A DNA stretch of 64,000 nt from NCBI RefSeq assembly GCF_042477335.2, contig NC_091262.1, positions 38,103,001 to 38,167,000 on the forward strand, read 5' to 3'. Positions 21,634 through 33,694 of this stretch are shown piece after piece. Position numbers and translations under genes: made by a program. The notes below the pieces were generated by a model. That model ran no database searches, had not been told where the DNA came from, and worked only from the letters and a program-made list of their open reading frames with translations. Numbering within the stretch: the stretch's first letter is position 1; every line of letters starts with the position of its first letter. Origin of the DNA: Ovis canadensis (Eukaryota; Chordata; Mammalia; Artiodactyla; Bovidae).

Positions 21634-24600
21634 GTGCTGCTCTTGGTCCCCGGGGGGCGGGCGCGGGGAGGGCCTGTTCCCTTGCTCTCCCACTGTGCCC
21701 CTCCCCGTGCTGCTCAGTCCACAAAGGAGCGCAGACGCGGGGGTCGTGCTGCCCGTCTGCGATGGGAGCGCTCCCTGAGTGTCAGACAGTCCCCGCTCCC
21801 ATGTCATCCCTGTGTTAACTTCCCTGCAGTTTTGTCCTGTGCTCTGTGTGTCCCCAGGATGCTTCAGCTCCAAGTCACTGCTGCTCAGAGTTCAGTCAGC
21901 AACTCAAAGCCTAGCAGGATAAAGAACGAGAAAGATCCCATTCTCGTTAAGAGATGGCCAAAATAGCTCTGTCATGAACACAGTTTTAACTCTTTATTTA
22001 TATATTGTTGAATAAGTCACAGCAGGGCACGGTGCAGACCCAGGGCCCCACTCCCAGCTTGCAGTCCCCAGGAGCCTGAGGGTGAGAGGCCACGTCCAGG
22101 AGACGTGGCGCTGCTGGGGATATGGTGCCCACAGCCAGCCAGCCACCCCATCCTTCTGGTGGGATAGGTGTTGCCTTGCACTGCTGGTGGGCACTGGCTG
22201 GGCATGGAGAGGTGGGCCGGGCCTGTGCTGGCCTGGCTGTTGGAGAGTTGCCTGGAGCTCAGGGAGCACCTGAGGGGCCGGCCAGTTTCCAGAGGAGGGT
22301 GGTATCCTGTGCTCGCAAACCCTCCCCGAGCAGGGTCACTAACAGCCGCCAGGGGGCGCCCTCCTGCCTGTGAGCTTCCCCTCAAGGGTTGGTTTCCTCT
22401 CTCCCCTGGCATCTTTGCTGTCTGTCCCAGGTCGGCCTTGCAGTCTGAACTTTTGTCTTCCGGAAGCTCTGCCACTAAGGAGGCGAAACTTTTGGAACTT
22501 ACCTCCCAGCTTAGGAAGGAAGAACGTGTGCCCTCGTGTGTCCCGTGCTTGCCACTGCCTGCTGCCTGCGCTGGCTCGCCCCAGGCAGTCTGAGGAGGGG
22601 GCCTGGGGCCAGGGGAGCACCTCTCCTCTCACGAGCCTGTCACCAGCACCCTCTGTCACCCACGTGTCACACATGAAGCTGCGCTGGCTGCGTGAGCAGG
22701 CGTGCGGGTGTGCCCCCCGCGAGCCCGGGGCCAGTGGTCCACACAGAGCATGGCCCCCTTGCCGCCCCTGCGGTCACAGCCCGCGTACCATCAGGACAGG
22801 GTCGCTGCGAGCGGAGCTGACGCTGTTCTTGGCCGACAGGCGGGAGAGAGACCCAGCGGCATGGAGGAGAGGGGCCTGTGGGCCAGAGACGTGGCTGGGC
22901 GGGGCCGGCGCTGCCTTTCTCCGCTGCTCCTGTCTCTGCCGTCCAGTGTGCGTGTGTGGCCCTGTCTGCTGCTCCAGGGACCCAACCTCGGGAGCAGGGC
23001 CAGATGTGGTCTCTCGTAGGTGGTGGGCAGGGGCCAGGGGGTCCCCACGTTCAAGGAGGACGCTTGTTGCTCTGACCAGCCAGGCTGGGGAGCTGCTCAG
23101 CATACAGTTGGACCTTACGAGTGGCCCTCAAACCTAAGGGAGCCAGCCCGAGGCCCGTGAAACGGAAGGCATGGTGCCCAGGTGTGGAGGTGCTTGCCTC
23201 GGACGTGGCGCTGGAGTCCCACATGCCAAACTGCTGGTCCAGACGTGGGGTATGTGTGTAGGATGGCTGCTCCTAGGCAGGAGGAGAACCGTAGTTGCGC
23301 TGCAACAGAAGGCCCACCAGGAAAGGGCGATGGTGGAGGCTCGCATTAGAGAGCCCTGAGAGAGGTTTCCCGGAAAGGTTGGCCACACAGTGGTACTGAC
23401 CATCCAGGAACTGGAGTGGGGATCCCAGGTCCAGCCTCAGGTGTCAGTACTGTCCCCACCATAGCTGTGTTCTTGGGCCTGGACTGCAGAGCCTCATATG
23501 TGGGCTCCAAGGGGCTGTGGTTCTGACTCCCATCATGAGACCTCGGTGAGGCTCCCTCTCTGCAGCAGAGAGGGCTCAGTGTCTCCTGATCAGGGGTGCA
23601 CTTCCTTACTTTCAGAACTGCTGCTCAGAGCTGTTGAGATTGGGATTCTGTTTATGACTAAGCCAATTCAAAGTAAACTTTTGTTTTGCTTTAAAAAGAT
23701 TTGAATGCTGATGCCTTATGCCTTCATGCTAGTCAATAAGCGTGACAGCATCCACAGGCAGTGTGTAAAGGAACAGACATAGATGTGTGCCCACAACCCT
23801 TCCAGAAAGCATCAGTGAAGCGGAATCACCAGTGGCCCCGATGTTACCAGCCTCTGTGCTAGAACATTCTTCTAGGTCCACCCTCACCCCTTCGTTTCTT
23901 TCTTAGAAGTTTATTTCTGGGGCTTTGCTGGCAGTCCAGTGGCTGGGAGCCTGCCTTGCAAGGTCAGGGACGCAGGTTCGATCCCTGGTTGGTGAGCTAC
24001 GATTCCACATGCCACGCGGCAATCACATCAAAGGAATCGCGCATGATGCAGCTAAGGCCCGATGCAGCCAAATCAATAAGTTTAGTTCAGGATCTTTTAT
24101 ATAATGTGCTAGAAAAGATTGAAGCAAGTAAAAGCAAGCATTCTCATGTTCCAACTCCAGCCATCTCTCTTTTTATTTGCTTTGGAAAATGTCTGAGAAC
24201 TTCTATCAGAGCAGCTCAGTGGGCAACAGTCTGGTGGAGGTTCAGGGAAAACCTGTCCCAGCTGCACCGGTGCCCTAAAGACGAGGCCCAGAACCTTCGC
24301 CGAGGTCGGCGCTTGGGCGACGCTTGTCTGAGAGAGACCCATGGTCACTACAAGTTCTGCGGCACATTTTTCCCCCACAAAACCCAAGATGACACCCATA
24401 CCTCACTAGAGAGCTCTCTTCACCCTGACCTGTGGGCTGGCCCTGAGGTGGGGATAGTTTTGTCTCCGGTTTGAATTTTACATGTGAAACCTGCACCAGT
24501 TTCCTGAGTGACCACTGAACTGCAAAAGCTGAAAGCAAGTATAAAGCAGTTTCACTTACCCCAGGGACCTGGCCTCCTTGGATCTAGAAGATCAGTCGGG

Positions 24601-24795
24601 GAAGGAGGAGTTTTTCTGTGTACAAGTTAGTGTTAACAGTTGTCATCCCGCTTCGTGCCGACACTTCACTCTGGGCGGGAGGTCCTCCTTTCATCCCGAG
24701 GTGCTTTATGCTTTCAGACAGGAGAGTAGCCATCCCGCAGTCCACGAAACGTCTGTTAAGAATTGACTCTAAAGCACTGTATGTATCTTTTTCAG
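21634..24795 (+). other. intron G-H region with missing liprin exons
   Basis: Here liprin-alpha should have exons for AEERHGNIEERLRQ to ERMAALEDK. I find no intact copy. One degenerate candidate lies at 22,840-22,905 after acceptor ttcttggccgacag: gcgggagagag, then ggcatgga and ggagagg, with insertions and deletions relative to the expected exon. The stretch 22,000-23,150 is GC-rich and has an open plus-strand frame from 22,370 to 23,137 that shows no family resemblance. A SINE lies at 23,920-24,085. Confidence 0.45.
23920..24085 (+). mobile_element. tRNA-derived ruminant SINE (CHR type)
   Basis: Sense copy: ggctttgctggcagtccagtgg, then caggttcgatccctggttgg with a recognisable tRNA B-box, then a tail with gatgcagccaaatcaataag. 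Confidence 0.85.
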
Positions 24796-24858
24796 AATTC
24801 TCTGCTATGGGAAGTTGAAAATGCAAAAAAGCATTTAGAAGAAATGCAAAACGACAAG
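24796..24858 (+). CDS. PPFIA1-like exon H (coiled coil)
   Basis: Twenty-one codons from acceptor tttttcag to donor gtcctt, phase 0 on both sides. Encodes NSLLWEVENAKKHLEEMQND plus K, matching liprin-alpha-1 NSLLREVESAKKQLEETQHDK at about three quarters of positions. In the functional gene it follows the MAALEDK exon, which is missing here. The frame would still pass directly from exon G. Confidence 0.85.
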
Positions 24859-26676
24859 GTCCTTAAATCTCTAAATCCTTTAGAAATGTGTTACGAGCTG
24901 AACTGAGCTGGGTTCATTGTCACAGTTACTGCAGATGCTTAGCGGAAGTGGAGTTACATTTTCCTTATGGCTAGTCCACTGCAGTAATGTGTATAGCATT
25001 TCTGGTTTTGAACATTGAATGTGATTTGCATTATAGGCAGATTTAGAGTGTGTGGCCGTTGTGTGTGGTTCAGAATTCTAAGTAGTCCTTTCTGGGTTCA
25101 CCCGAAAGCTGAGACAAAGCATGAGCCTTTCACGTGGAAAGTGCTGTCCATCAGAAAGATAATAGGAGCCACACACACAATCTAAAATTTCCTAAAAATG
25201 AGCGGGCTGCTTTACATGCTTTTTTCACTGCGAGTCTTGAAATCTGTGTGATTTCCACATCGAGCTTTGCACCGGCCTGCGTCACATCCTCAGGGTGCTG
25301 CACAAGGCGAGTGACTGCCATGGCTGACAGCACAGAGCTGCCAGTTTGAGTCGAGTGACTCGGAAACTTGGCCGTTTGACCTGTTTTACCCCGTGAGGAA
25401 GTGAAGTGGGGTGTAGAGGAATGAATGTGAGGAATGCCCAGGAATGCATGTGAGGTCCATGGAAACAGTCTAAAGCAATGAGAGGAGCGAGGGCAATAGA
25501 GTGAGTCCTGTCCCCCACCACCCGAACCCCGAGCCCAAGTCCAGCTTCTCTCCATAGGCTTCGTTGTCGTCAATGGCTTGCCATGTTTCCTCCAGAAGCT
25601 TTTCTACACCTGAGATGTAACTTCTTATTCATTATGGTTTAGAAGGGTTAGTATTGTTCTGAGTGTTTCTATTTGCTATGGAACACCTAGAGTACAATTT
25701 CTCAGAATGAAAATGTTCAAAAATGTGCTATTTTAAGGCGAGAGAGTGGAGAGGATGTGCTGATCGGGCTGATGAGGGTGAACCCATAGGCAGCTAGTTC
25801 ACTGGAGCGGAGCAGGAATGATGGCAGGTGGTCCTGGAGCCAGGAAAAGGGGTGGCCCAGCCCTGGGGAGGGGTCGTGACGAAGACAGAAAGTGAAGGTA
25901 CTGGCCGCGGGGGACAGGGAGCCGGCAAGCCAGCAGCTCGAGGCTGCCCCTCCATTGCTTTGAGGTCATGTCTGGGAAAACAAGGCAGGACCTGGGTGAG
26001 AGTGGGGCAGAGGGGAGATTTGCGGAGAGAAGGGTGTGAGGTGTGAGAGCGGGAGGGCGGCACGGGGCCCAGCAGGCACTCTTGCATGCGTCTCAGATGA
26101 CAGAGGCGCCCTTGCGGTGTGAGGGGCCATCCCCAGAACAGCCCGAGGGCCTGTGCCCTGAGAGGAGAGCCACGGGAGGCTGGCCCTCCCATCCACTGGC
26201 TGCCCCTGCTCACTCCTGTCTGTGCGTGTTCAGACCAGCCTGGAAAACGGAGGGCTGGGAACCCGCGAGGACGGCACTCCTCGGCGAACTAGTACCAGTG
26301 ATGACCGGTGGGGTGGACCCAGCGGCTGCGGAGCTGAAGGGTTTTATTTTCTAATTTTCCTTCACCCTGGCTGATGGAAGCAAGGATATATTTTGTAATT
26401 TTCGGTTTTTGTCTCTGACTCCATCAGGGCACCCTTGTGAATAACCTCATAGGATTGCCTTCCGTCCACGTGAGACCTGAATGTCACCAGGCCATCTAGG
26501 AACTGGATTCTCCTCCTGCCCGTTTCTTCAGTACTGCTCGCTTAAGAGATGGCAGTGTCTCATAAGCAGGGCCCATTTGTCCAAAGTCAGGGCTTCCATG
26601 TAAAATTGTGTTCAGTTCCTGATAGACTTGAGGTGCCCAGAATGTTGCTGACGAGACGTGGTCCTCTCGTGCCCAG
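24859..26676 (+). other. intron H-I region, unique
   Basis: The expected exons for the DQLVLNIEALRAEL to RPQKGRLAALRDE part of liprin-alpha were not found. Otherwise unique sequence without a recognised repeat or second gene. Acceptor cctctcgtgcccag at the end. Confidence 0.5.
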
Positions 26677-26900
26677 GTGCAGCCCCTGAAAGATCAGGAC
26701 CGGGAGCGCGAGCAGCAAGCCAGCGTGCTGGCCAACGTTGGCCAGCTGTTCGAGACTGACAAGGGCGTGTCAGACGGCGAGGGTGACCGGGTCACCCTCT
26801 TCAGCATGCCCGCTCTGCTGTCGCCCCGCGGTGAGGCCGATGCCAAGACTCCGGCCAGGAAGATTCAGAAGCAGCTGGACAGGATCAACGAAGAAAGCTG
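26677..26900 (+). CDS. PPFIA1-like exon I (linker)
   Basis: 224 bases opening in phase 0 and closing in phase 2 at donor gtgggt. Encodes DREREQQASVLANVGQLFE, VSDGEGDR, ALLSPRGEADA and QKQLDRINEE, matching liprin-alpha-1 WERAQQASVLANVAQAFE, VSDGEDDR, DLLSPSGQADA and QEQLDAINKE in the same order. CpG-rich compared with its surroundings. No stop and no frame-breaking indel. Confidence 0.9.
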
Positions 26901-28699
26901 GTGGGTGCGCCTGAGCCCAGCTCCCCGGAGGCTCGGCTTCTCTGAGCAGCTGTCTCCTGCTTAGAGAAGTCTGAGTGTTCCATAGTGAGAAAACTGACTT
27001 CAGGTCTGCTTCGAGAATTTTCAGTTCTGAGATTGCCCTTGATTATAGAGCTCAGTCAGCCAGGGCATTCTGTCCACAGTGTGGTGTCAGCACTCTGTTG
27101 GGGGGGCGTTGTGGGGTGTCACCCCCTCAGCTCTGGGCCCCAAGGTGGGTGAGGTGCCGAAGCAGTATCCCCTGTGGCCTGTGCACCCTCCAGCACTGAG
27201 GGTTCGCCCTCGTGTGTCCCTCGGAGCCTTCTACCTTCTGGTGAAAAGCCACCTGGAACAGAAAAGCTGGGGTTCTGGGCTTGGCAAATTCCCACTCAGA
27301 TCTGCATTTTCCTTTTTAACTTAATACACTGTGAAGATTGGCTTGTTGTAAGACAGTGACCCAAGGACATGTGTTTGAGTTTTTCTCATCTCATCAGTAT
27401 ATTTAAAATGTTTTCTTTAGACCCAGTCTTGGCAGTTAGAACAGTTTACAAAACAGGATAGAACCCAAAGGCCCGCCTCGTGGTGAGCAGGGGACCCTGG
27501 GTCTGGGTGCAGCCGGGTGGCTGGGGCCCCGAGGCCTGCCTGGTGCCACACCCACACAGCTGTGCCTCCTGTCCCGAGTCCACGTTCAGAGTGGCCGCAG
27601 GCCGGTGACCCTGCACAGGACCTGGCAGAGCTGCTGCTCAGATTGTTCTCATCCCGTCACCCCTGGCAAGGTGCCCGTTCCTGCCAGTTGAGTGCGGGGG
27701 CTCAGGGAAATGGCAGGTGTGAATGGCACAACCAGCAAACGCAGATGGTGCCGCCTGTACTTTTGACACTGAGACAGACTGCTTTGTGGGCCGTGTTTGA
27801 GCACAGACAAGCTCAGAAAGATTGTCTTTCCTCATCCCTGTAGGAAATTTGGAACACTTCTGTATTAATATTTTTATTTTTAGAGCAAGTTGTCAGGTAA
27901 AAATGATTTTTCCTTATGCAACAAGTTGACTTGATGTAAATGGTAAATTCTGTCCATCAACTTGTCAACAGTGAAAAACTTTCAAGATGTATAAGTAGAA
28001 GTGAAACTGGAGAGTTTACTACCTGTAAGGATCTTGTATTTTAATTTGAAAATCATTTTATTTGCATAATCATGCATTGAATCTGTATATAAAATCATCC
28101 ATGACACATTAGGGGAGAAGAGCAGTAACTGTGAATTCTAGGTCAATGCAGCACATTGACCTGAATCCAGAAACTCACACAAAGCTGGTGGAGAACTTCA
28201 TCAAGTGATGCGTTTGCACATACACAAGCTGAAAACAGAATGAAAAGTGCAACTCAGCACTTCATCTGGTCTGGAGACGTGTGTAGAAACTCCAGCTTGC
28301 TCGTGAATGGCTGTTTTGGTTATACGGAGTTCCGGATTCCCAGTGGAAAAGCTCTGAGGCACTCACGTGCATCTCTGCCCTGAGAGCAGGGAAGGTAAAG
28401 GTGGTCAGCTTCAGGTATCTCCTCACAGGGAGAGTCACCACCCAGGCCCCATCAGAATGTTAGAGTAAATAAGTCAAATGAAACGTGAATGATGAGGGGC
28501 CACTTTGTAAGACTCAATGATAAGTGATTCTAAGTTTGAGAATATTCCAAAGAGGGAAAGCTGAACCTTTTTGCTGAGATGTTAATTGAGTAACTCTTCC
28601 TGGAATTTGCTAATCGTGACACAGAATGCAAGCCCACATTTGCTGTCCAGACCTGTTCCTCTGCTGACAAAGGCAGGTGATGATTTTATTCTGTTTTAG
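26901..28699 (+). other. intron I-J, unique
   Basis: GC-rich in the first 900 bases and AT-rich afterwards. No exon, repeat family or second gene recognised. It ends in acceptor ttctgttttag. Confidence 0.55.
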
Positions 28700-28931
28700 G
28701 TTCATCCACAGAGACAAGGAGAACACGGATCAGCGGGCAGAGGGGATTGAGAGCAGGGTGGGCAGTGGGAGCTTCAGCAACCTTCGGCGCTTTAATTCCT
28801 CGAGCTCCCTCAACCTGGATCCCGCCTCCTCGCATGCCGGCTCCTTCCCGCCCAGCAGAGGGCGCTCCATGCCCGAAAGGAGGCAGCAAAGCCCTGAGCC
28901 AGAAGAAGACAAGCTGGGCTTCATGACTCTG
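28700..28931 (+). CDS. PPFIA1-like exon J (linker)
   Basis: 232 bases, phase 2 in and phase 0 out, donor gtatgt. Encodes DKENTDQRAEGIESRVGSGS, NLRRFNSSSSL, PPSRGRSMPERR and DKLGFMTL, matching liprin-alpha-1 EKENTEQRAEEIESRVGSGS, NLGRFRSMSSI, PPGSGRSTPRRI and DRLGVMTL. Open throughout. The upstream junction with exon I gives W at the split codon where liprin-alpha has R. Confidence 0.9.
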
Positions 28932-29082
28932 GTATGTGTCTGCCTCCTCTCTGCCGCGTCCCTCCTGGAGCACACTGGTTTTCTTTTGTTTGTTTGTTTT
29001 TTCTCTTTTTACCCAGAAGAAAATCAGGTACATTTGCTCGCTCAGAGGTCTAAGATTTTTAAAACTGCCTAGTCTTGAATCG

Positions 29083-29282
29083 GGCTTCCCTAGTGCCTCA
29101 GACGGTAAAGCGTCTGTGTGCAATGCAGGAGACCCGGGTTCGATCCCTGGGTTGGGAAGATCCCCTGGAGAAGGAAATGGCAGCCCACTCCAGTATTCTT
29201 GCCTGGAAAATCCCATGGACCGCGAAGCCTGGTAGGCCACTGTCCATGGGGCCGCAAAGAGTCGGACACGGTCTAGCTTCCT
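29083..29282 (+). mobile_element. Bov-tA SINE
   Basis: Starts gggcttccctagtgcctcag, has ggttcgatccctgggttggg and ends near aagagtcggacacg. Typical sense-orientation Bov-tA. Confidence 0.95.
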
Positions 29283-31114
29283 CACTCTTCCGAGTCTGAA
29301 AACGGGATGACGACCTAGGGCTTTTGGTGAGAGAGTGTGCGGCTATAAAGCACATGTTCCAGCTTTCTTCCATGTTTAGCTTAGGTTTTGCGAGTGCATT
29401 GCTGTTTACCCCATGAACTCATGTTTACAACACTCTGCTTTGTAACTGCACTTGTATTTTCACTTTTTTTTGGTTACCACCCGTTTCATGTTAGCTGCAT
29501 TGTTAGTCGGCATATAATTAAATTAACTGTGAATCATTTAGCGGCATGCGAAGTGGTAACTAGTCCATTTTGTGGTCTTTGGAGACACTTTTTATAATTT
29601 GCTTCGTTGGCTAATTAGTTGATATTTAAAATTCTGTGACGATTTCTCTGTAGTTTCACGATTGATTTCTTTCCAAGTATTTGTAGAAGAGCAGTTCTGT
29701 ATATTTTGTCCTGCTGTTGTAGTTCTCTGACGGTGTGTCTGGTTTCCTCATTGGTTTTGATTTCCTGGCTCATCCTGTTGTCTGCTCAGTGGTTGTCAAT
29801 CCAGACCCCAGCTTCCCACCACTGCCCCGCCTCGCCCCCGAGGCTGCAGCTGACCCATCCGTCTCCCCTTCCCCGTCCTCCCACCTGCTCTGGTCATGGC
29901 AGTGCTGTGGTCCACAGCAGGCGTCCCCTTAGTCGGGTTTGTGCTTTGTCTTCATGTCTCATCAAATGGTGTTTTCCCCCATAGCAGTAAGTTTGAATTA
30001 GCATAGCACTATGCAGTTACAAGCGTAATGCAGATGGATCCTAAACTGCATATCATGTGTCATTCATAAAAGAGATTATCCTTACCTAAAGAAATGATCT
30101 TCTTCAGTGTAGAATTAATGGACTTTTGACACAATATCCTTTCTGTGTTGGTGCTTGTTTTTAAGACTATAAATCTCATCACCTTTTGCACAGTTAATGT
30201 CTCTGCTAGACTCTTTAAAAAGCATCTTCTATGGTTAATAAAATGTAAAGACTGCACCTGCTATTATGCTAGCTTTCTTTCTTACATATTTTCACAGGGA
30301 ACCTGCTTTAATACATTTATTTTGAGAACTTTTAAATCAAATTCTAGGTAAGAATTTTGTGTTAATGTCCAATAGATGGTTCGATTTGTTCAGTGTTCAA
30401 ATAGGTATTATGGTAACTTCCTCATCAGTTAAATTACTATTTTAAAGTATAACATGTTTTCTATGAAGAGAAACTAACTTATAGAGAAGTTTGGCTGAGA
30501 ATAGACAACTGTTAAGGGCCTTTATTGTACAGAATGCTGTGCTTTAATAGATCATGATGTTGTAATAGAATTGTATCTTCCTGAGTAATAATTTATAGTG
30601 TTTCTCTAGTAAATCTTGAATAGCTTATTTAATTTCTGTGGTCCTAAGAAATGTTTTGTTTCCAGTTACATGTTCTCTAAATGTTCATCTCAGTTATATG
30701 TTTGCCATCATTTTTGGTATACTGTGTTTGTCTGTACTGATTCTTGAATTTTTAGCTTCAAAGTCACAAGAAATCTGGTTTCTCTTCATTTCTTTGCATG
30801 CATCTATCAGCCTAGTGATTTAAGGAAGCATTGTCGAAAGGTAAACTATTTAGTAGTTTAGCATGCCTCTGTTTCTCTGTGAAGTATTAGAGAGTCCTTC
30901 TCATTTTACATGAATGAACACTGTGTGGTTATGTACTGGTGAATAATTGACATTTTAATGGAAGTAATGAAACTCACCCACCACTGGGTGCTGATGGTTC
31001 TGTTGGAAATAGGTCATTTGTTGGGGCAATTGTAACAGTTTGCCAGTCTCCCAATTGTTTGCCTTCTAATCATCTCATGCTTATTTATAATAGACACAGT
31101 ATTATTTACTATTT

Positions 31115-31255
31115 TAAAATTTTTCTTTACTTATTTTTTTGGCCATGGTGCACAGCTTATGGGATCTTAATTCCCCAACCAGGGATCAGACCAGTGTCCT
31201 GGCAGTGAAAGTGCCAAGTCCTAATGTCTTGACCACCGTGGAATTTCCGCTTAGA
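31115..31255 (-). mobile_element. tRNA-derived ruminant SINE (CHR type), antisense
   Basis: Plus strand has tttttggccatggtgcacagc, ccccaaccagggatcagacc and a terminal ccaccgtggaatttcc, the reverse of the CHR-type consensus. Confidence 0.85.
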
Positions 31256-31329
31256 GTTTTTTTTTAAACAAATGACTGAATCAGAGCCATAGAAGTTAGA
31301 TTTGGGGGAAGCCAATTTAATGACGGTGG

Positions 31330-31535
31330 GTAGCAGTGTGCAGGAGACTCTGTGTGCCAGGCACCGTGTCGAGTGCTTTCCGAGTCTGTCATCTAATCCC
31401 GCAGACGCCAGGTGAGGTCCAGGCTGCTGTTATCCCCATTCAGCAGACAGGGACACTGAGGCTTAGAGAGGTGGCTCCCACACCCAGCAGTGTGGTTCGG
31501 ACTGGTCAGATCAGAGCCTGTGGTGCCATCCAGCC
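31330..31535 (+). repeat. MIR SINE
   Basis: Core words gtgccaggcaccgtgtcgag, ttatccccattcagcagaca and gaggcttagagaggt are diagnostic of MIR. Confidence 0.8.
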
Positions 31536-32574
31536 CGCTTTGCTCCAGAGGTTCTCGTGTCCATCACGGCATCCCTGATGGAGGGAGCATCAGGAGGGAG
31601 CTCGCTGCTTCTCCCCTTTGGTCACTTGGTTGAGCCCCTGTTGTTGGAGTCCAGTGCCCCGAGGGCTGGCCTTCCTTGTCCCTCTCCCACTCCCAGCCCG
31701 CTGATCGAGCACTCCTGGGGCCTTCCTGCAGGACTCGGGCAGCCGTGCTCCAGTTCAGGCAGCTCAGTGCCCGGGAGCCCTTCTGCTGGGCACAGCAGAG
31801 CAGCGCCATCACCCTGGGGTTGGTGCCCTGGGTGTGCCGCTCGCCCGCTCTGTGGCCCGCTTTGCCCTCCTGGTAAGTGAGGACACGGCACTGCCCATCC
31901 TAGTCATGTGGGCACCAGTGGGGCGGCTCCCATCCTGGGGGAGGGTGGCCAGGCTGTGGACCCAGAGCCTTCCTTGGGAGGAGGCCCGGGGGAAGGGGCT
32001 GGCCGTGGCCCCTGACTCTGAGGCGGGTGTTTGTCTCCACTGAGTCCACAGTCACCCCGGGTGTGTCCCTTCCCTGCTCTGTTCTGTGTTGTTTTCTGAT
32101 TTTTATAAGTGCTTATTTTCACTTGAATTTGAGGTTGATCCCCGTTCAGTTCCATGAGGATAATTTCTAGCCTTTGTAGCCTTCTGTTGTCTGAGGTTTC
32201 TTGGTAGAGGTCAGGGAAGGGTGCCCAGTTTATCCAGCTGCTGTTAAATGAGTTCAGCTGTATTTTGCACTAAGTCACTTTGTTGTCACCAAGCTCCTGT
32301 GCGGCTGCACGGGACCAGTGTTCTTTACAGAATCCCATTAAAAAAGGACTGGTTAGTTGGTTAAAACAACACACTCATTGTTTATAAAAATACTTGCCAT
32401 GCATGTTTCCTCAAACCTCCCCTGCTTAACCACACACCCAAATGTATAAGTGAGACCTGTCTGGACCCTGAGGGGTTCATCTGTTCCCCACACTGTTGCC
32501 ACCAGTGTCTTTCCTATCTTCAGACCCAGGACTAGCGGAAGAGCTGGGAGTCCAGGCGAGATCATCTTTTTCTT

Positions 32575-32748
32575 TTCTTTAGTTTATTTTTTAATGGAAG
32601 GAAAATTGCTTTACAGAATTTTGTTCTTTTCTGTCAAACCTCAACATGAACCATCCATAGGTACACGTACATCCCTTCCCTTTCGAACCTCCCTCCCATG
32701 TCCCTCCCCATCCCACCCCTCTAGGTTGATACAAGATTATTTCTTAGT
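32575..32748 (-). mobile_element. artiodactyl L1 3' UTR fragment, antisense
   Basis: Reads aattgctttacagaattttg, then gaaccatccataggtacacg and catcccacccctctaggttg. It is the same family as the fragments at 37,530 and, in sense, at 60,405. Confidence 0.8.
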
Positions 32749-33388
32749 GAAGACCTAGGAGAGCTTTATGTAAACCCCAGGGAGCAAATGACACTCAGAC
32801 TGGGTGTAAGCACTTCAGTGTGTAGCCCCCGGTCTGTGTATTACTGAGAAATACAAGCCAGACACATGGTGTTCGCATGGAGGGCTTAGGTACCTTTTCT
32901 GTGTTTGACTTGTTGTCATGGGTTCAGTAACCTGCGTCATCACTACAAATGATCTTGGGTGGTGGTACAAGCTGTTTCCTTTTCTCCTTCAGATAGAAAG
33001 GTCTGGACGGCTTTGCTGAGAGGTTTCTTACTCTTGCTAGTGGTGCCTCCGAGCAGCATCTGACGATGAGCACAGTCCTTTCATCAGGGCAGTTCATGCC
33101 ATGCAGGGTTCTCGGTGCTGGCGTGGCTCTGCTGTCCTGCCTGGCAGGACCATCTGGTTGCTGGATTTCAGGGAGTGCAGAGCCCGGCTGCAGGGAGGCT
33201 CCCGTCCGGGGTCTCTGCACTCAGTGGGGTGCTCTCGCTGCTCCACGGCCTGGCTTCTCTTGGACAAACAGTCCTTTAAGATGGCATTAAGTTGGAACAA
33301 GGCTTTTTTTTGTATTTGGCGGATAGCATAGCTAATATATTTTCAAGTAAGTTTCTGGTTATAATGTAAAGCCTGTGTGATAGCCTTT

Positions 33389-33694
33389 TTCGACACAGTC
33401 TATTGTTAGCCAATTTTACACTTACCTCACTCCCTCAGCTGCCAGCTATACAGGAAGAGGTAGAAGATGACACCATCAAATGTGAAACCTCGACCTCCGC
33501 CTCGCTGCGGTCCTTTCGGCTGGACTGGCTCACGGGCTCACTGCGCACAGCCAGCGATGAGGACATCAGGGACGCCCACAAGTAAGGGGCCTGCTCGCCT
33601 CATCGTCAGTTTCAGGAGCCCTGTGCCTCTTGTCTTGAAAGAGTTGCAAGGATGGTTGTAAAGGAATCCCACTGGATTCGGTGCCTATGTTTAG
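33389..33694 (+). repeat. duplicated exon unit, copy 1 (contains exon K)
   Basis: About 306 bases that recur in direct orientation at 40,447-40,760. Homology starts at tcgacacagtctattgt upstream of the exon, covers the whole exon and about 110 bases of the following intron, and ends at gattcggtgcctatgtttag. Flanks differ outside these points. Confidence 0.93.
33439..33581 (+). CDS. PPFIA1-like exon K (linker), copy 1
   Basis: 143 bases, phase 0 in, phase 2 out, donor gtaagg. Encodes LPAIQEEVEDDTIKCETS, LRSFRLDWL and ASDEDIRDAHK, matching liprin-alpha-1 LPPSREEVRDDKTTIKCETS, LRLDRL and VSHEDIRDIRN. Two codons (K-T) and one further codon are missing, all in frame. This copy is the one placed correctly before exon L, with matching phase. 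Confidence 0.88.

Larger units (their letters stand above)
28932..33438 (+). other. intron J-K with several repeats
   Basis: Long intron carrying a Bov-tA, an antisense CHR-type SINE, a MIR and an antisense L1 3' UTR, listed separately. The stretch 29,400-31,100 is AT-rich unique sequence. The stretch 31,540-32,060 is GC-rich, with overlapping chance frames only. Ends in acceptor acctcactccctcag. Confidence 0.55.

Noticed and set aside
22370-23137. Long open plus-strand frame (255 codons) in GC-rich DNA
   Set aside because: No recognisable domain, no matching frame conservation, and overlapping open frames on both strands. Expected by chance at this GC content.
28686-29285. 199-codon minus-strand frame opposite exon J
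   Set aside because: It is the antisense shadow of liprin exon J joined to an antisense Bov-tA. The plus strand has family identity and splice sites.
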